Shown: positions 10,415 to 22,400 of the stretch, piece by piece | Numbering within the stretch: position 1 is the stretch's first letter | Layout of the letters: each line of letters begins with the position of its first letter | Source of the DNA: Hydractinia symbiolongicarpus | Taxonomy: Eukaryota; Cnidaria; Hydrozoa; Anthoathecata; Hydractiniidae | Length of the DNA stretch: 64,000 nucleotides | NCBI RefSeq assembly: GCF_029227915.1 | Contig: NC_079883.1 | Coordinates: 16,866,001 to 16,930,000, forward strand | Reading direction: 5' to 3' | Notes under the pieces: model-generated | What the model saw: the letters and a program-made list of their open reading frames with translations, nothing else | The model's database searches: none | What the model was told of the DNA's origin: nothing | Program-made: the position numbers and the translations under genes

Positions 10415-13400
10415 TAACGAATATTTATACAGGATTTTTCCATTCAAAAATTAGTAAAATATACAATATATATATAATAACAAAATTTCTGTTCTTCCAT
10501 GGGTCCTGTTTCCCAGCCCCCCAAAATAGTAATAAAATTTAAACTAAAAACTAAAAATGTGTTAGTAAAAAATAATATTTACAAATTAAAAAAACTCTTC
10601 ATATAATTTTACAAAATCTTCTATTGATGTCGAAGCACGTATTTTCAGAGGAAGCTCGTTGAAAGTTTTTGCACCATTCAAAAAAAAAAACTTTTTCTAC
10701 CTGATTCCAGCTTAATCTTAGGTAGTCGTAGTAAATGATTTTTATTTCTTGTGTTGTTTGTCATTTTTTTGAAATAATTTACAAAGTTTTTACACACGTC
10801 TCCATGAACACAGTTGAAAACTTGAAGGCAAAGACGTTTCCTTAACAGATCTTTAATTGATGCTGGTTTAGATTTTCTTGGCACGTTCTTCTTGAATATA
10901 ATACGATAATTTGACTTGGAGAAAAAAAATTCAAACTGTAAAAAATAATGACGTGGTTTTTACTGTTTAATAATGTGAAGTTCTGTGGAATTGGATGCCA
11001 GGATGGTTCGGTTTGTGTTGTAAATTAAAGCAATGAGAGAAAAGCTTATAAAAACAATGTTTTTTGTTACGTTATGATCGTTTAATAGTCCAGGGGATAC
11101 CAACAGATCTTTTTATGTCATTTTCCTCAGAAGGTTTAATAGTCTGAATCTATTGTTTATCAGGTCAGTAATTAAAATTGCTTTGTCAGACGGAGTTTTT
11201 AGGGTTCCTGTAGGTTCCAAGGACCAAAATATATCACTCAAAAAACCCTAACTGCATGTCATAGGCCTCATGATTAAAACTTTGTATTCAAGTAGTACTA
11301 TCTTGTGTGATAACAAAAATACAAAATCTGACATAAAATTTGGGTTCCAAGGTCGTGTCAGACCACTAACAAAGCACCATAAAAAAGGGCTTGTTTCCAT
11401 GTCATGAGCCGCATGGCTGAAATTTCTCAGGTAAGTAGTACTTACACCTACGAATACAAAACATACAAATTTAACATCAATTTGGGTTCCTGGATCAAGT
11501 CAGACCCCGTCCCCCCACCACCCCACAAAGGTTTTTTGCAAAAGTAAAAAATATGAATTGCTTAGCTTTCTTAGTTATCAAAATTACAATCATAATAATT
11601 TTTGTTGCGTTCCATGTTTGTACATTTTGAACTTTTTTTCTTATATCTAGACAGTTTCTTCTTCTGTCTAGGAAATGTAACAATTGTGTGTTTTTTTACT
11701 TCCTTCTTTCTGTCTAATTTTGCTCACTAAATCTTTTCAACTGACCGAGCAAATGTGAAAAAAGATTTGCTGTGAAATTGACAAAGAAAGTTTTCAGGTT
11801 GTATGATAAATCTTTTTTTAATGTTGACTTCAGGTAACCCTGATGATGCAACTAAGTAAGTTAATGATGAATGAAATCTTTCTACAATTTGTTTTTATTA
11901 TTTATTATATTTTTCAGCATCATTTTTTGCAACTACTATAACTATGCGTATTTTAACTTTATAAATCACGAAATAAAATGACTTTATTTTTACAGATTAC
12001 TGTAACTATGGTAATGTATTGAGAATGTATGAGAATATATAATATTGTGGATTGCTTTGTGCAGTTTTTAAAATTGTTTTTTTAAAGGAGTGGTCCTACG
12101 AAAAATTCACCTTATTTTATTAGAAATGTTTTATTTATTATCATAAAACCTCCTTTTTTTTTAAAAAAAAGTTCTTTTTTGCTCTTATTCGACCTTTTTT
12201 AACAATCCTGTTCTCTGTTATTTAAATAGCAGTAACATCATAGTTGGCAAATGGATTTTTTGTGTGTTAAGAAAATTCAGCAAATAAAAAGTATTTTTAG
12301 ATGTTTATAGTCAATTTTTTTATGTTTTATACTACATTCATTTATTATCATCATTTCATTTACCATCTCGTTTTCTTTACAAAATGAAATGTAGTTTGCC
12401 TACGAGACGGATTTTAACGGAGGGAGCTGTACCGACAATTTTTGTCTACTCCAAAGCACAGTAAAAAAGGCAATCGTCGCACAGATTGAAGCAAAGAGAC
12501 GCTGCATTGACAAAGCGAAAGCTCATTGATGAAGCTATCCAGAACAACGTTGAAATGGAACATATCGACAGAGAGAATCGTCAGCTTGAGAATTCCAAAT
12601 ACTGCCAAACTGAATTCGTCGTAGCAGCTCCGTCAGTCAATCCGTGGAGACACAAACGATGCTGTTTATGCTCAAGAAGAAAGCAGAGCAACACGCAGAA
12701 GGCACAACCTTTTAATGTGACGACGATGAAACGACTGGATAACGACGTTTCGTTTTGTACAATAACTTAGAATTGTTCGTCTGTTAATGCATCCACTTCC
12801 GTGCAACAAAGACAATCAATCTGTCTAGCTTCAGCCTTGCAGTTATGGCACTTGAACCATTCGTTTCTCCCAACACAAAAACATTTTCAATGTTTTGCTG
12901 AAAATATCGTTTCTCTCTCAGTTTGAATGTTTTTATTATCATCTCTTTTAGTGGGCTCGAATTAAAAAGGTTGCAGTCCCGTGCCTTTAAAAAGCTCATC
13001 AAAGGTTTCCATCTCATTATCACCGTCCTCATCTTCTCCAAAATTGTTTTCTTCTTCTATAATATCATACTCTAATTCTTCTTCGCTGTTTGACATTTTG
13101 TTTTCTCCTGTTTTCATATATGTGATTTGAGTATCCTTGCATTTTTCTTAGGTGATTTTACAGACGAACTCTGAACCGTATTTTATTTTCTATGAGTTAC
13201 GTATCGTCTCTCCTCTTAAAACACAATTTACCATGAAGAACCTTTCGTCTCTTTAGGTAAATCTCGTGTATTACATCATGGTGACAGGAGTAGAGATGGA
13301 GTGATTACACTATTTAAAGCTGATACATTGAATAAATGCCTCTCACTATTAGAAAATCAAAAAAGCACAATAATGTGATCTTTATTGATGGTATAGATGA

Positions 13401-16400
13401 TGTTAGAGGTTTCCATATTGCATGTTATTGCCGATTTACAGCAATCGGAAAGTATTTGGACAAGAAAATGCCCTCTTCTTCCACAACCTACGTAACCAGG
13501 TCACAGGTCCCAGAACTGGAATCACCTTCTACTATTGGTGTTTTACCAAAATTATGGATATTTTGGTCGAAGAAAGACAAATAACATAACAATACGAAAA
13601 AAAAGTTAGTGTCAATTGAAACAAATGAATTTTAAAGTAATGTGAAGACATATGCTGAACTATTAGATGACACGAAAATGCTTGTGAAATTAGAAGATAT
13701 AAACTTTGTTTCGAAAGAAACTCAATATCATGCTACATGTCGAACAAGCTATCAAACTAGCTCAACAATCAAAACCTGGGAAGAAACAAAGTGCAGAATC
13801 TTCAGAAATCTAGATGCTGAAGAAGCTCCACCAAAAGAACATTCACTGAAATCAAAGGAGGTTTATAAGTCTGTCAATGGTTTATCTCCTAGGTACATGA
13901 AAAGTGTTTTCCCCCTTAAAAATATTATATACAACTTTAGATCTGCTAGTATTATACAACGAAATAGGGTTGCTACAACGAAGCACGGTTTATAAAGTTG
14001 TACCTTACATTGCGGCTCAGTTGTGGGATCAACTGCCTACATCAATAAAGCTTGCCGACACACTTTAAAAGTTTTCTTTAGAGATGGAGAAGTTACCATA
14101 TGTAAGTTTCTCTTGTCGTCAGGCTATATTTAAATTTTAAGATTATTATTTATTTTATTTTAATATATACTATATTAAAGTCGATTTAAATTAGCCTTAA
14201 TAGGCTATTATATATTTTATTTTATTTTTATTTATATCTAAATTTTAAAATGTTTTACTATTGTACATTATCGACTATAATTAATGAATTGATTGATTGA
14301 TTGATTGATTGAAAACTGACCACAAAACTCAGAGATAGTGCACTCACCTTTCGGAGCATGATTGCAAAGGCAGCACATAATCCCATTACTGACGTCAAAT
14401 CTATATTTGAGTTATATTTTGTTTGGTGAGGTTAATGTTCCTGATAAAGTTTTAAAGTTTTTCACATATCTAATCAATGGCCCTGACAGTCAAACAAGTC
14501 AGTCCCTGAGTAAGCAAAGAAGAGTAAGATCTATAAGTGAAGATGTTGCGTTTGCAACTACATCTGGAAGAAAGAAACCATCAAAGCATCTAAAACTCAG
14601 AGTGACAATGAAAAATTTGTGTGGCAGTAAAAAAGTGACTGAAATGTTAAGTCGCTACGGTCATTGTGTCAGTTTGGCACTGTGGAAGAAATAGAAACAG
14701 AACTTACTTTTTCAGTTTGTCAGGAACCAATCATTTCACCACCTGAGATGAAGTTAAGACCTGAATATTATACAGGATTGGCATTTGACAATTATGACCG
14801 CTTTGTAGAAACCTTGAGTAATAAAGATACTCTCCATGACAGTGTCAGTATAGCTTATCAAAGTATTGATAACAACGGTCATGAAGAAGTTGAAATTTAA
14901 CACACATCAGAAGAACCTATAGTAAAAGTAAAAAAATTGGAGCAACAGTTAGCAACACAAATGTGTTATAAAGTGTTTAAAGAAACGACAACGCACGTTT
15001 AAGGCAACTGGGTTAGATATTAAGCCTTATCATAAAAAGCCAAAAATAACCAATCGTACTTTGTTGCCGCTTGATAATTTGGCAAGAATTCTTGTACCAG
15101 ATTAATTTTCTTCTTTACACTTCAAAGATATGTTATGGATGGCTAAGGTATCTTTTTTCCAATCTGAGATACCGATGTGGGTAAGACTGTGAAGCTACAG
15201 AACAGATTTGTACTTGCTTCAGATCAACCTATCACCTACATCGTGTGCTGTTGTGAAAGAAACGCTAAAATAGCTCAAACAATGGCTATAGAATGTGAAA
15301 GAAAAAACATTGCTGTAATCTAGGATTTAGCAATTGCAAAGATGGCGTTAGAAATACAGACGGAAGAAGCACCAACCTTTGATAATGTTTTTGTAGCATT
15401 AGGTGCCTTTCATATAGAAATGTCCTTTTTTGGGTGTCATTAGGAAATACATTGCAGAATCAGGTTCATACTTGCTCAATAAATGTCATATAATTGAAAA
15501 AGGATCCCTTATGTCATTTTTATCTTGGAGAAGGTAAAAAGAAGCAAAAGAGTTCACCAACTTTTAGCTCTAGCGATTGAAAATTTGCATTTCTAAGAAT
15601 TTCAGCTGTGATTGGAAAAAGAAGAACTTCTAGTTACTGAAGGTTTGAAAACATATCTCGTATCCAATAAATCTAAACGAGAGCTGTCAGAAAGTGATAT
15701 CTCTGAAGAAGGTGAAAATCTGGAAGTCTTCGAACAGGCAATTTAGACCTGCTGGTATTTTACTATAACTGCATCACAATCACTTCTAAGAACATCATTT
15801 TTAGATTTTGATGATGAAGAGCAAGAGGATGCTTCTGACAGTGACGATAAACACGATGAAGATGATATGGATTCTTCGAGCAATGATAACGAACTTAATT
15901 TTCTTGATATTACTACTTTCATCCAGTTTTCAAACCACGTCATGGACAAACAACGTTTTTTTCACATTGTTCAAACGTTTATAAAAAATTGAAAAAACGT
16001 TGTTTGACTATGATATGACCAATGAGATCTAATTTTGCAACCTAAAAATAATAATCAGAAAATTCTTTTTTTTTCAGGAAAAACGAAAAAATGACGATAT
16101 TCACAAGATGCAAAATCTGTTATATGTAGTTCTAATAATATACCAATCACACGTCTCATGATTTTTGCCCGTTCATAGCGTATCTATAAAATGGGAATTT
16201 AATTTCATAGCTTTGTTCATTTGACTTTGACTTAGAATCAAAATTTGATATTAGATTTTTGTTTTTTTGTATTTGAAACTTTTAGTACTACTTACCTAAC
16301 AAGTTTCAGCCATATAAGGCTTATAAAGTGAAAATCTATATTCATACCCCTCTTTGTGGAGTATCGTAGGTGAAAGTACTACTTATCTGAGAAATTTTAG

Positions 16401-19400
16401 CCATGAGGCTCATTACATGAAAACAAGCCTTTTTATTGTGCTTTGTTAGTAGTCTGACCTAGGAACCCAAATTTTATGTTAGATTTTGTATTTTTGTTAT
16501 CACAGAATATAGTACTACTTGCATAAAACGTTTTAATGATGCTTATGACATGAAATTAGGGTCTTTTTGAGTGATATATTTTGGTCCTTGGAACCTAGAG
16601 GAAAAATAAAAACTCTGTCTGACAAAGCAATTTTAATTACTGACCTGATAAGCAGTACCTTCAGACTATAAAACCTTCTGAGGATAATGACATGAACAGA
16701 TCCGTTGGTAGCTCCTGAACTATAAAGGTTTGTTTGGTTCATCAAATTCGAAGACGCTGCATTGCGGGCCAGGATGCTTAATGAGAGTGCATGTAACATT
16801 TTTAAGTTTAACTTTATTTCTGCAGAGAATGTTTCTAAGGTTTTTACTACGCGCCTGTTTGAAATCAGTGCAGCATGATTTTTTATTATTGTTCTCCGAT
16901 CTGGCTAAATTTTTGCTAAGCAACTAGAAAAAATTGGAAACAGAAAAGTGTGTTTGATTATAGACACCCATAAAATAATTGAGTAGCTAGTATATCACCA
17001 CTTTTATTTCTAATGTACCCCTTCTTATAGCCTCACTTCCACCTAAAGCGAGCTAGCATAAAACTGCTGACTTAGCTGAAAAAATAATATCACTTAGATA
17101 GCATATAGCGAGGTAGTAAGAGTTAGCAAGCATAAAAAAGAGCAAACAGTGCCATATAGCTAGCATAAAACTAGCTACAAAACTAGCATAAAATTAACCA
17201 CTTAGATGGGATAAAACTATTAATTTAGCTGGCCTAAAATTAGGTACATACCTAGCAAAGAAAAATTCTTTTGGAGCGATTTTCTAGCTATCTAGGCTAC
17301 ATATACCACACAGTAGTGAACCCATTTTATCAATAAATAGCCAAATATAAGTACAAAGTAGCTACGGTGGAAAGTATACAGGATTTCTGCGCATTTCCTC
17401 CCAATACATCGAAAATACGAAAAGTTTTGCCATTTTATCAGTGTTGCCCAGTAAGTTTATCTAGTGATTTGTTGTTTTTTACTGCACAGTGATAGAGTTT
17501 TTGTTGTTTTAGGTGATGCTAAGCGTAGCTAGCTAGAAACGAAATGAAATTTTAAAAGAATGAAATGGAGGTTATGTACCTAGTATATCACTATTTTTTA
17601 TATGTTATGAACCCCTTCTTTAGCCTCAATTATACACCTAAAGCTAAATTGCACAACAGTAGCAGCCTAGCTAGCACAAAACTACTATTTAACTATTTCG
17701 GTCTCAAAAAACTTCTCTTATGCTAGCATCATAAGAGAATTTTATGAGACAGATGTTCAAGCTAGCTAGCTACTACACATACTGCACAGTGAGTGACATA
17801 TTTATGATTTAATAAGGAATGTCCATCACAAAACTTATGCTTGGTAGTTATATCCGTCCACAAAATATGTTAGCTTTGGCAAATTTTAAGACAAAATCAA
17901 GGACCTAAAAATTTATAAAAATCAACAAAAGAACATACAGATTATACTTCCTGTTACTGTCAAGATCAATGTTTATATAAACATTGACAGTACCGTACAA
18001 AAACTACAGTAAAGAGATTTTACTGAAGGATCTCAGGAATGGTCATACTGTAATAATTATAATGACCTTGATGAAGGATGTGAACAGCTGAATAAAAATG
18101 TTAAAACAGTGGCAGGAAAACATGCCCCTGAGAAGTTTTCAAAAAAGGAACCAGGTAATAGGTCTCAAAAATCGACTTAAAAACGAGTACTATAATGATA
18201 TTTTGCAGGACTTTCCAAGACAACTTTGGAAAAAAAATGGTTGCTGATAAGTCAGGCAATAATACGTCCATAAAACGAGTAGTCCAAAACGATGGTACAG
18301 ATTTCAAAGAACATTTATTTCATTTTTTGTCAGTGTTGGTGACAAACTAGCCTCAAAATTTTCCTCTGACACTACTGATGTTAATCCACCTGTTATCAGA
18401 CACGATTTTCGGTTGGCTCCTATTGAGACCAAAAGTGTCGAAAAAATAATTAGTTTACTAAAACTTAATAAAGCTACAGGCTTAAGTATTTATTTAGCAA
18501 ATCTTTTCAACACACATTTATTTCCTGGTTATGTACCTAAATGTTGGAAGATTAAAAGGGTCTCGCCTATTTTTAAAAGTGGCAATGAAACAGATTCTAC
18601 AAATTATCAGTCTATCTCCATTCTGCCAATTCCTATGAAATTTTTTAAAGAGTTAGTGCATGAGCAAATTTCTCATTTTATTCCTGAGCACCACTTCTTA
18701 AATGACAGACATTTCAGATTTCAAAAACTCTTTTCCACAGAAACTGCAGTAGTCAATGTCTCTGATTTTATTCTTACCAAGCTCGACCAACAAAACTTTG
18801 TTTGTGCTGTGCTCATTGACTTTAAAAATGCTTTGCCACTGTTGATTATAAAATTTTGTTAAAGAGCTATGATGTGTTGGCATAAGAGATTCTGCCTTTG
18901 ACTGGTTCAAATCCCACTTAACAGGCTAAATGCAGCTGACTCTTGTAAACGAGACAAGAACAGATCTGCTTCATGAAGACGCTTTCGGGGTGCCGCAGGG
19001 TTCTGTGTTGAGCCCCCTGCTTTTTGATGACTTAAAATCTGTCATCAATTAAAATTACCACCATCTATATGCAGATGATACTATAATTATTGCATCCTAA
19101 AAAGACTTAGATACCCTTGTCTCACAGGTCGAGTTAGAGCTTTCGCAAGTCCATCTCTGGCTGAATAATAACAAAATGACTAATAATACGGAAAAAACTG
19201 AAACAATCTTTTTTGACAACCACAGCCAGTTAAAAAAACTTAAGAACAAATATATCAACTATATGGTTATTCCTCTGAAGAGGAGCGAAAAAGTTAGATA
19301 TCTCGTAATATTTGATCAAAAAATGCAACGCGAAGATCACATTAATGACATAAATAGAAAAATACTTATTAAAATACCAATTAAATTAGAACCTAACACC

Positions 19401-22400
19401 TCACAACAAAAACCTTTTAATTAATTTCACTTGCCATGCCATATTTCAACTACTGCTTCTTGGCATGGGCTTGTGCCACCCAAGGTAGATTAAAAAAGCT
19501 AAAAAGCGATTAAAATATATCCGTACCTTTCTGGGAAAAAGAGAGAATATTCATTGAATATTTTGCTCATCAAAAATGATGCTATGTTAGTTTTCAAAGC
19601 CATGAATCACATTGCTCCTGATTACATGTGCTCAAAATTCCTTTTGAAAAAAACTGCAACAATCACCAAAAAAGAGGAGCTTCAAAAAACAGGTTCACAC
19701 TCCGCTTGGTCAACAGAGAATTTGGCAAAAAAGCCTTCCCGTTAAGAGCTGCAAAAGTGTGAAATAATCTTCCACACCAAGTGACCTGAAATGCAAGTGC
19801 CTGCGCAGGTTACCATTAGTCTTATCCTTCCATTCTCAATGGACTACAACGTCCAAAGTTGTTTGCAATTGCGCCACGGCTTTACAACGCCGTCAACCAC
19901 GTGTACAGGCCTTTAAAGGCCTTAATCTGGCCTTTTCCAGCCTAATAAAGGCCGTACACATAAATGGCGATATTCCACGTGCCTGCGCGAGTTACGATCG
20001 GTCTAATCCCTCCACTCTCATTGGACTTTGACGTCCCAAGTCGTTTTGCCATTGCGCCATGGCGTTATAACACCGTCAACTACGGGTACAGGCCTCTAAA
20101 GGCTGTAATATGACCTCTTGCAGCCTAATAAAAGCCTTACACGTATATCACGTGGTTGCACGTGCCTCCGCAGGTTAACATTGGCCTAATCCTTCCACTC
20201 CAAATGGACTACGACGTCCCAAGTTGTTTTCCATTGCGCCACGGCTTTATAACACCGTCAACCACGTGTACAGGCCTCTAAAGCTGTAATATGGCCTTTT
20301 GCACCCTAATAAAGGGCTTACACATATATCACGTGGTTGCACGTGCCTGCGCAGGTTACCATTGGTCTTATCCTTCCACTCTCAATGGACTACGACGTCC
20401 CAAGTTGTTTGCCATTTCGTCATGGCGTTATAACACCATCAATCACAGGTACAGGCCTCCAAAGGTTGTAAATGGCCTCTTGCAGGGTAATAAAGGCCGT
20501 ACACCCAAATCCACGTGCCTGCGCAAGTTACGATCGGTCTAATCCCTCCACTCTCATTGGACTTTGACGTCCCAAGTCGTTTTCCATTGCGCCAGGGCGT
20601 TATAACACCATCAATCATAGGTACAGGCCTCTAAAGGCTGTAATATGGCCTCTTGCAGCCTAATAAAGGTCTTACACGTATATCACGTGGTTGCACATGC
20701 CTCTGCATGTTAACATTGGCCTAATCCTTCCACTCCAAATGGACTACGACGTCCCAAGTTGTTTTCCATTGCGCCATGGCGTTATAACACCCTCAATTAC
20801 AGGTACAAGCCCCTAAAGGCTGTAATATAGCCTTTTGTGCTGTAATAAAAGCCTTACACGTATATCACGTGGTTCCACGTGGCTGCGCAGGTTACCATTG
20901 GTCTTATCCTTCCACTCTCAATGGAGTACGACGTCCCAAGTTGTTTGCCATTTCGTCATGGCGTTATAACACCCTCAATTACAGGTACAAGCCCCTAAAG
21001 GCTGTAATATAGCCTCTTGTACCCTAATGAAGGCCTTACACGTATATCACGTGGTTGCACGTGCCTGCACAGGTTAGCATTGGTCTAATCCTTCCACTCT
21101 CAAGGAACTACGACGTCTTAAGTTGTTTTCCATTGCGCCACGGCTTTATAACACCGTCAACCACGTGTACAGGCCTCTAAAGCTGTAATATGGCCTTTTG
21201 CACCCTAATAGTCTGCTTTCTTTTAAGACCTCTATCTCTAATGTATTTAGCAAATTCTAATGGAGATCATTTTGTAATAAGAGAGTCATATTTTCTGTGG
21301 GTGATTGTGGCTAGCTAGCTAGCTCTAATCTTGTTTCCAAGAAATTAAGACCCATCACCGACACCAGGGGAGTAGACATTTACCTACGGGTGGGCATAAC
21401 AGTGCTGAATTCCAAGTTGGTTTACCAGGTGATTACAATTTTTAGTCGTCGAATTCTAAACGAAATGTAGACGCATAGACTATTGCGTCCTGCACAGACT
21501 GCTCTTTTTTGATACAGCAACCCGAGCATTAAGTTTCTTCAAATCAAGCCTGTTTTCTCTTTTTACACCAGCGCGAGTTGAGTTACAAAAACGGATATTA
21601 TTTCTATACTTTCATATTGGGATTTTTTAAAAGAACAAAATCCTGACTGATATGTTGACCTAGTGTTTGTTGAAATTGACAAGTTTAAATAACGCCTTAA
21701 ATCTCTTGTAGTATCAATGAAGGAATTTGTGTTGGATCTGTATCAGCTTCTTTGCATAGACGTTTGAAGTGCTGTACCTGCAATCAAGACAAAACATCTG
21801 CCTAAGTATTGTGCTGGCCTTTCATGTGGCATACAAGAAGGTTTATATTGCGTTCTGCTGTGTAAAAAGTAAAAGACATAAAACGCCTAATGTTTGGGCA
21901 ATGACAGGACTAAGTGAATCACACAGGAACTGGTCATTTTCCTGTAAATGTTTGACTAAGCGAGACAATATGTGTTAGACACGCCGATGGAGTGCTTTTG
22001 TTGTATTTTAAAGGAGAGGCGAACTGATCTGTGGTACGAATTCTGAATAAAACTTCATGAGTGTTTATTTTACAGACCTCACTATAAATCAATTTTGTTT
22101 ACATCAATATGAGTGCTGAATTATTTATAATTGAGTTTTTTCACACATTTGCCAAAAGGGTGGCTTAATTAAAAAACAATGGAATATAATTCTCCTTATT
22201 GTGATGGTCACGGATCAATAAACACAAAATAATTAAACAAGTTTAAAAAAGTTGAAGATCAAAATAGCAAAATGTTAAGCAACATGTGACAAACATATTT
22301 TTATTATTTTATACTACTAAGTTACTGAACAAATTTGCAAGAAAGATAAAAAATAATGGTCTAAGAATAGAGATAAAGCCCCGATATTGCACGTTCGATT

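Larger units (their letters stand above)
13336..15950 (+). pseudogene. Decayed main protein of the 5.65-kb element
   Basis: A series of plus-strand frames in the same direction. 13336-13584 has [19 protein letters not shown], a C/H motif of the type xxHxxCYxxF. 13642-13840 has [20 protein letters not shown], a second such motif. After the nested LINE come 14320-14694 ([20 protein letters not shown]), 14664-14900, and then, through many stops, IAKMALEIQ (15335-15360) followed by [14 protein letters not shown] recall the GAFH block from uncharacterised invertebrate transposon proteins but cannot name the family. Probably the transposase or a partner. An acidic Asp/Ser stretch lies at 15800-15890. 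Confidence 0.55.
11078..16730. mobile_element. Large TIR DNA transposon, about 5.65 kb, superfamily not assigned
   Basis: Imperfect inverted repeats of at least 430 bp: 11085-11515 against 16275-16728. Shared blocks include CAGGTCAGTAATTAAAATTG, GGACCAAAATATATCACTCA, AATACAAAATCTGACATAAA and AATTTCTCAGGTAAGTAGTA. Inside are a minus-strand P2X7-like cysteine-rich frame, a long decayed plus-strand frame and a nested LINE tail. The long TIRs plus these reading frames argue for one composite element. Exact ends and target duplication could not be fixed because the termini have drifted. Confidence 0.75.

Noticed and set aside
19799-21213. The tandem array as a 5S rRNA, snRNA or spliced-leader gene cluster
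   Set aside because: No 5S internal control region, Sm site with donor, or A/B boxes could be recognised in the unit.
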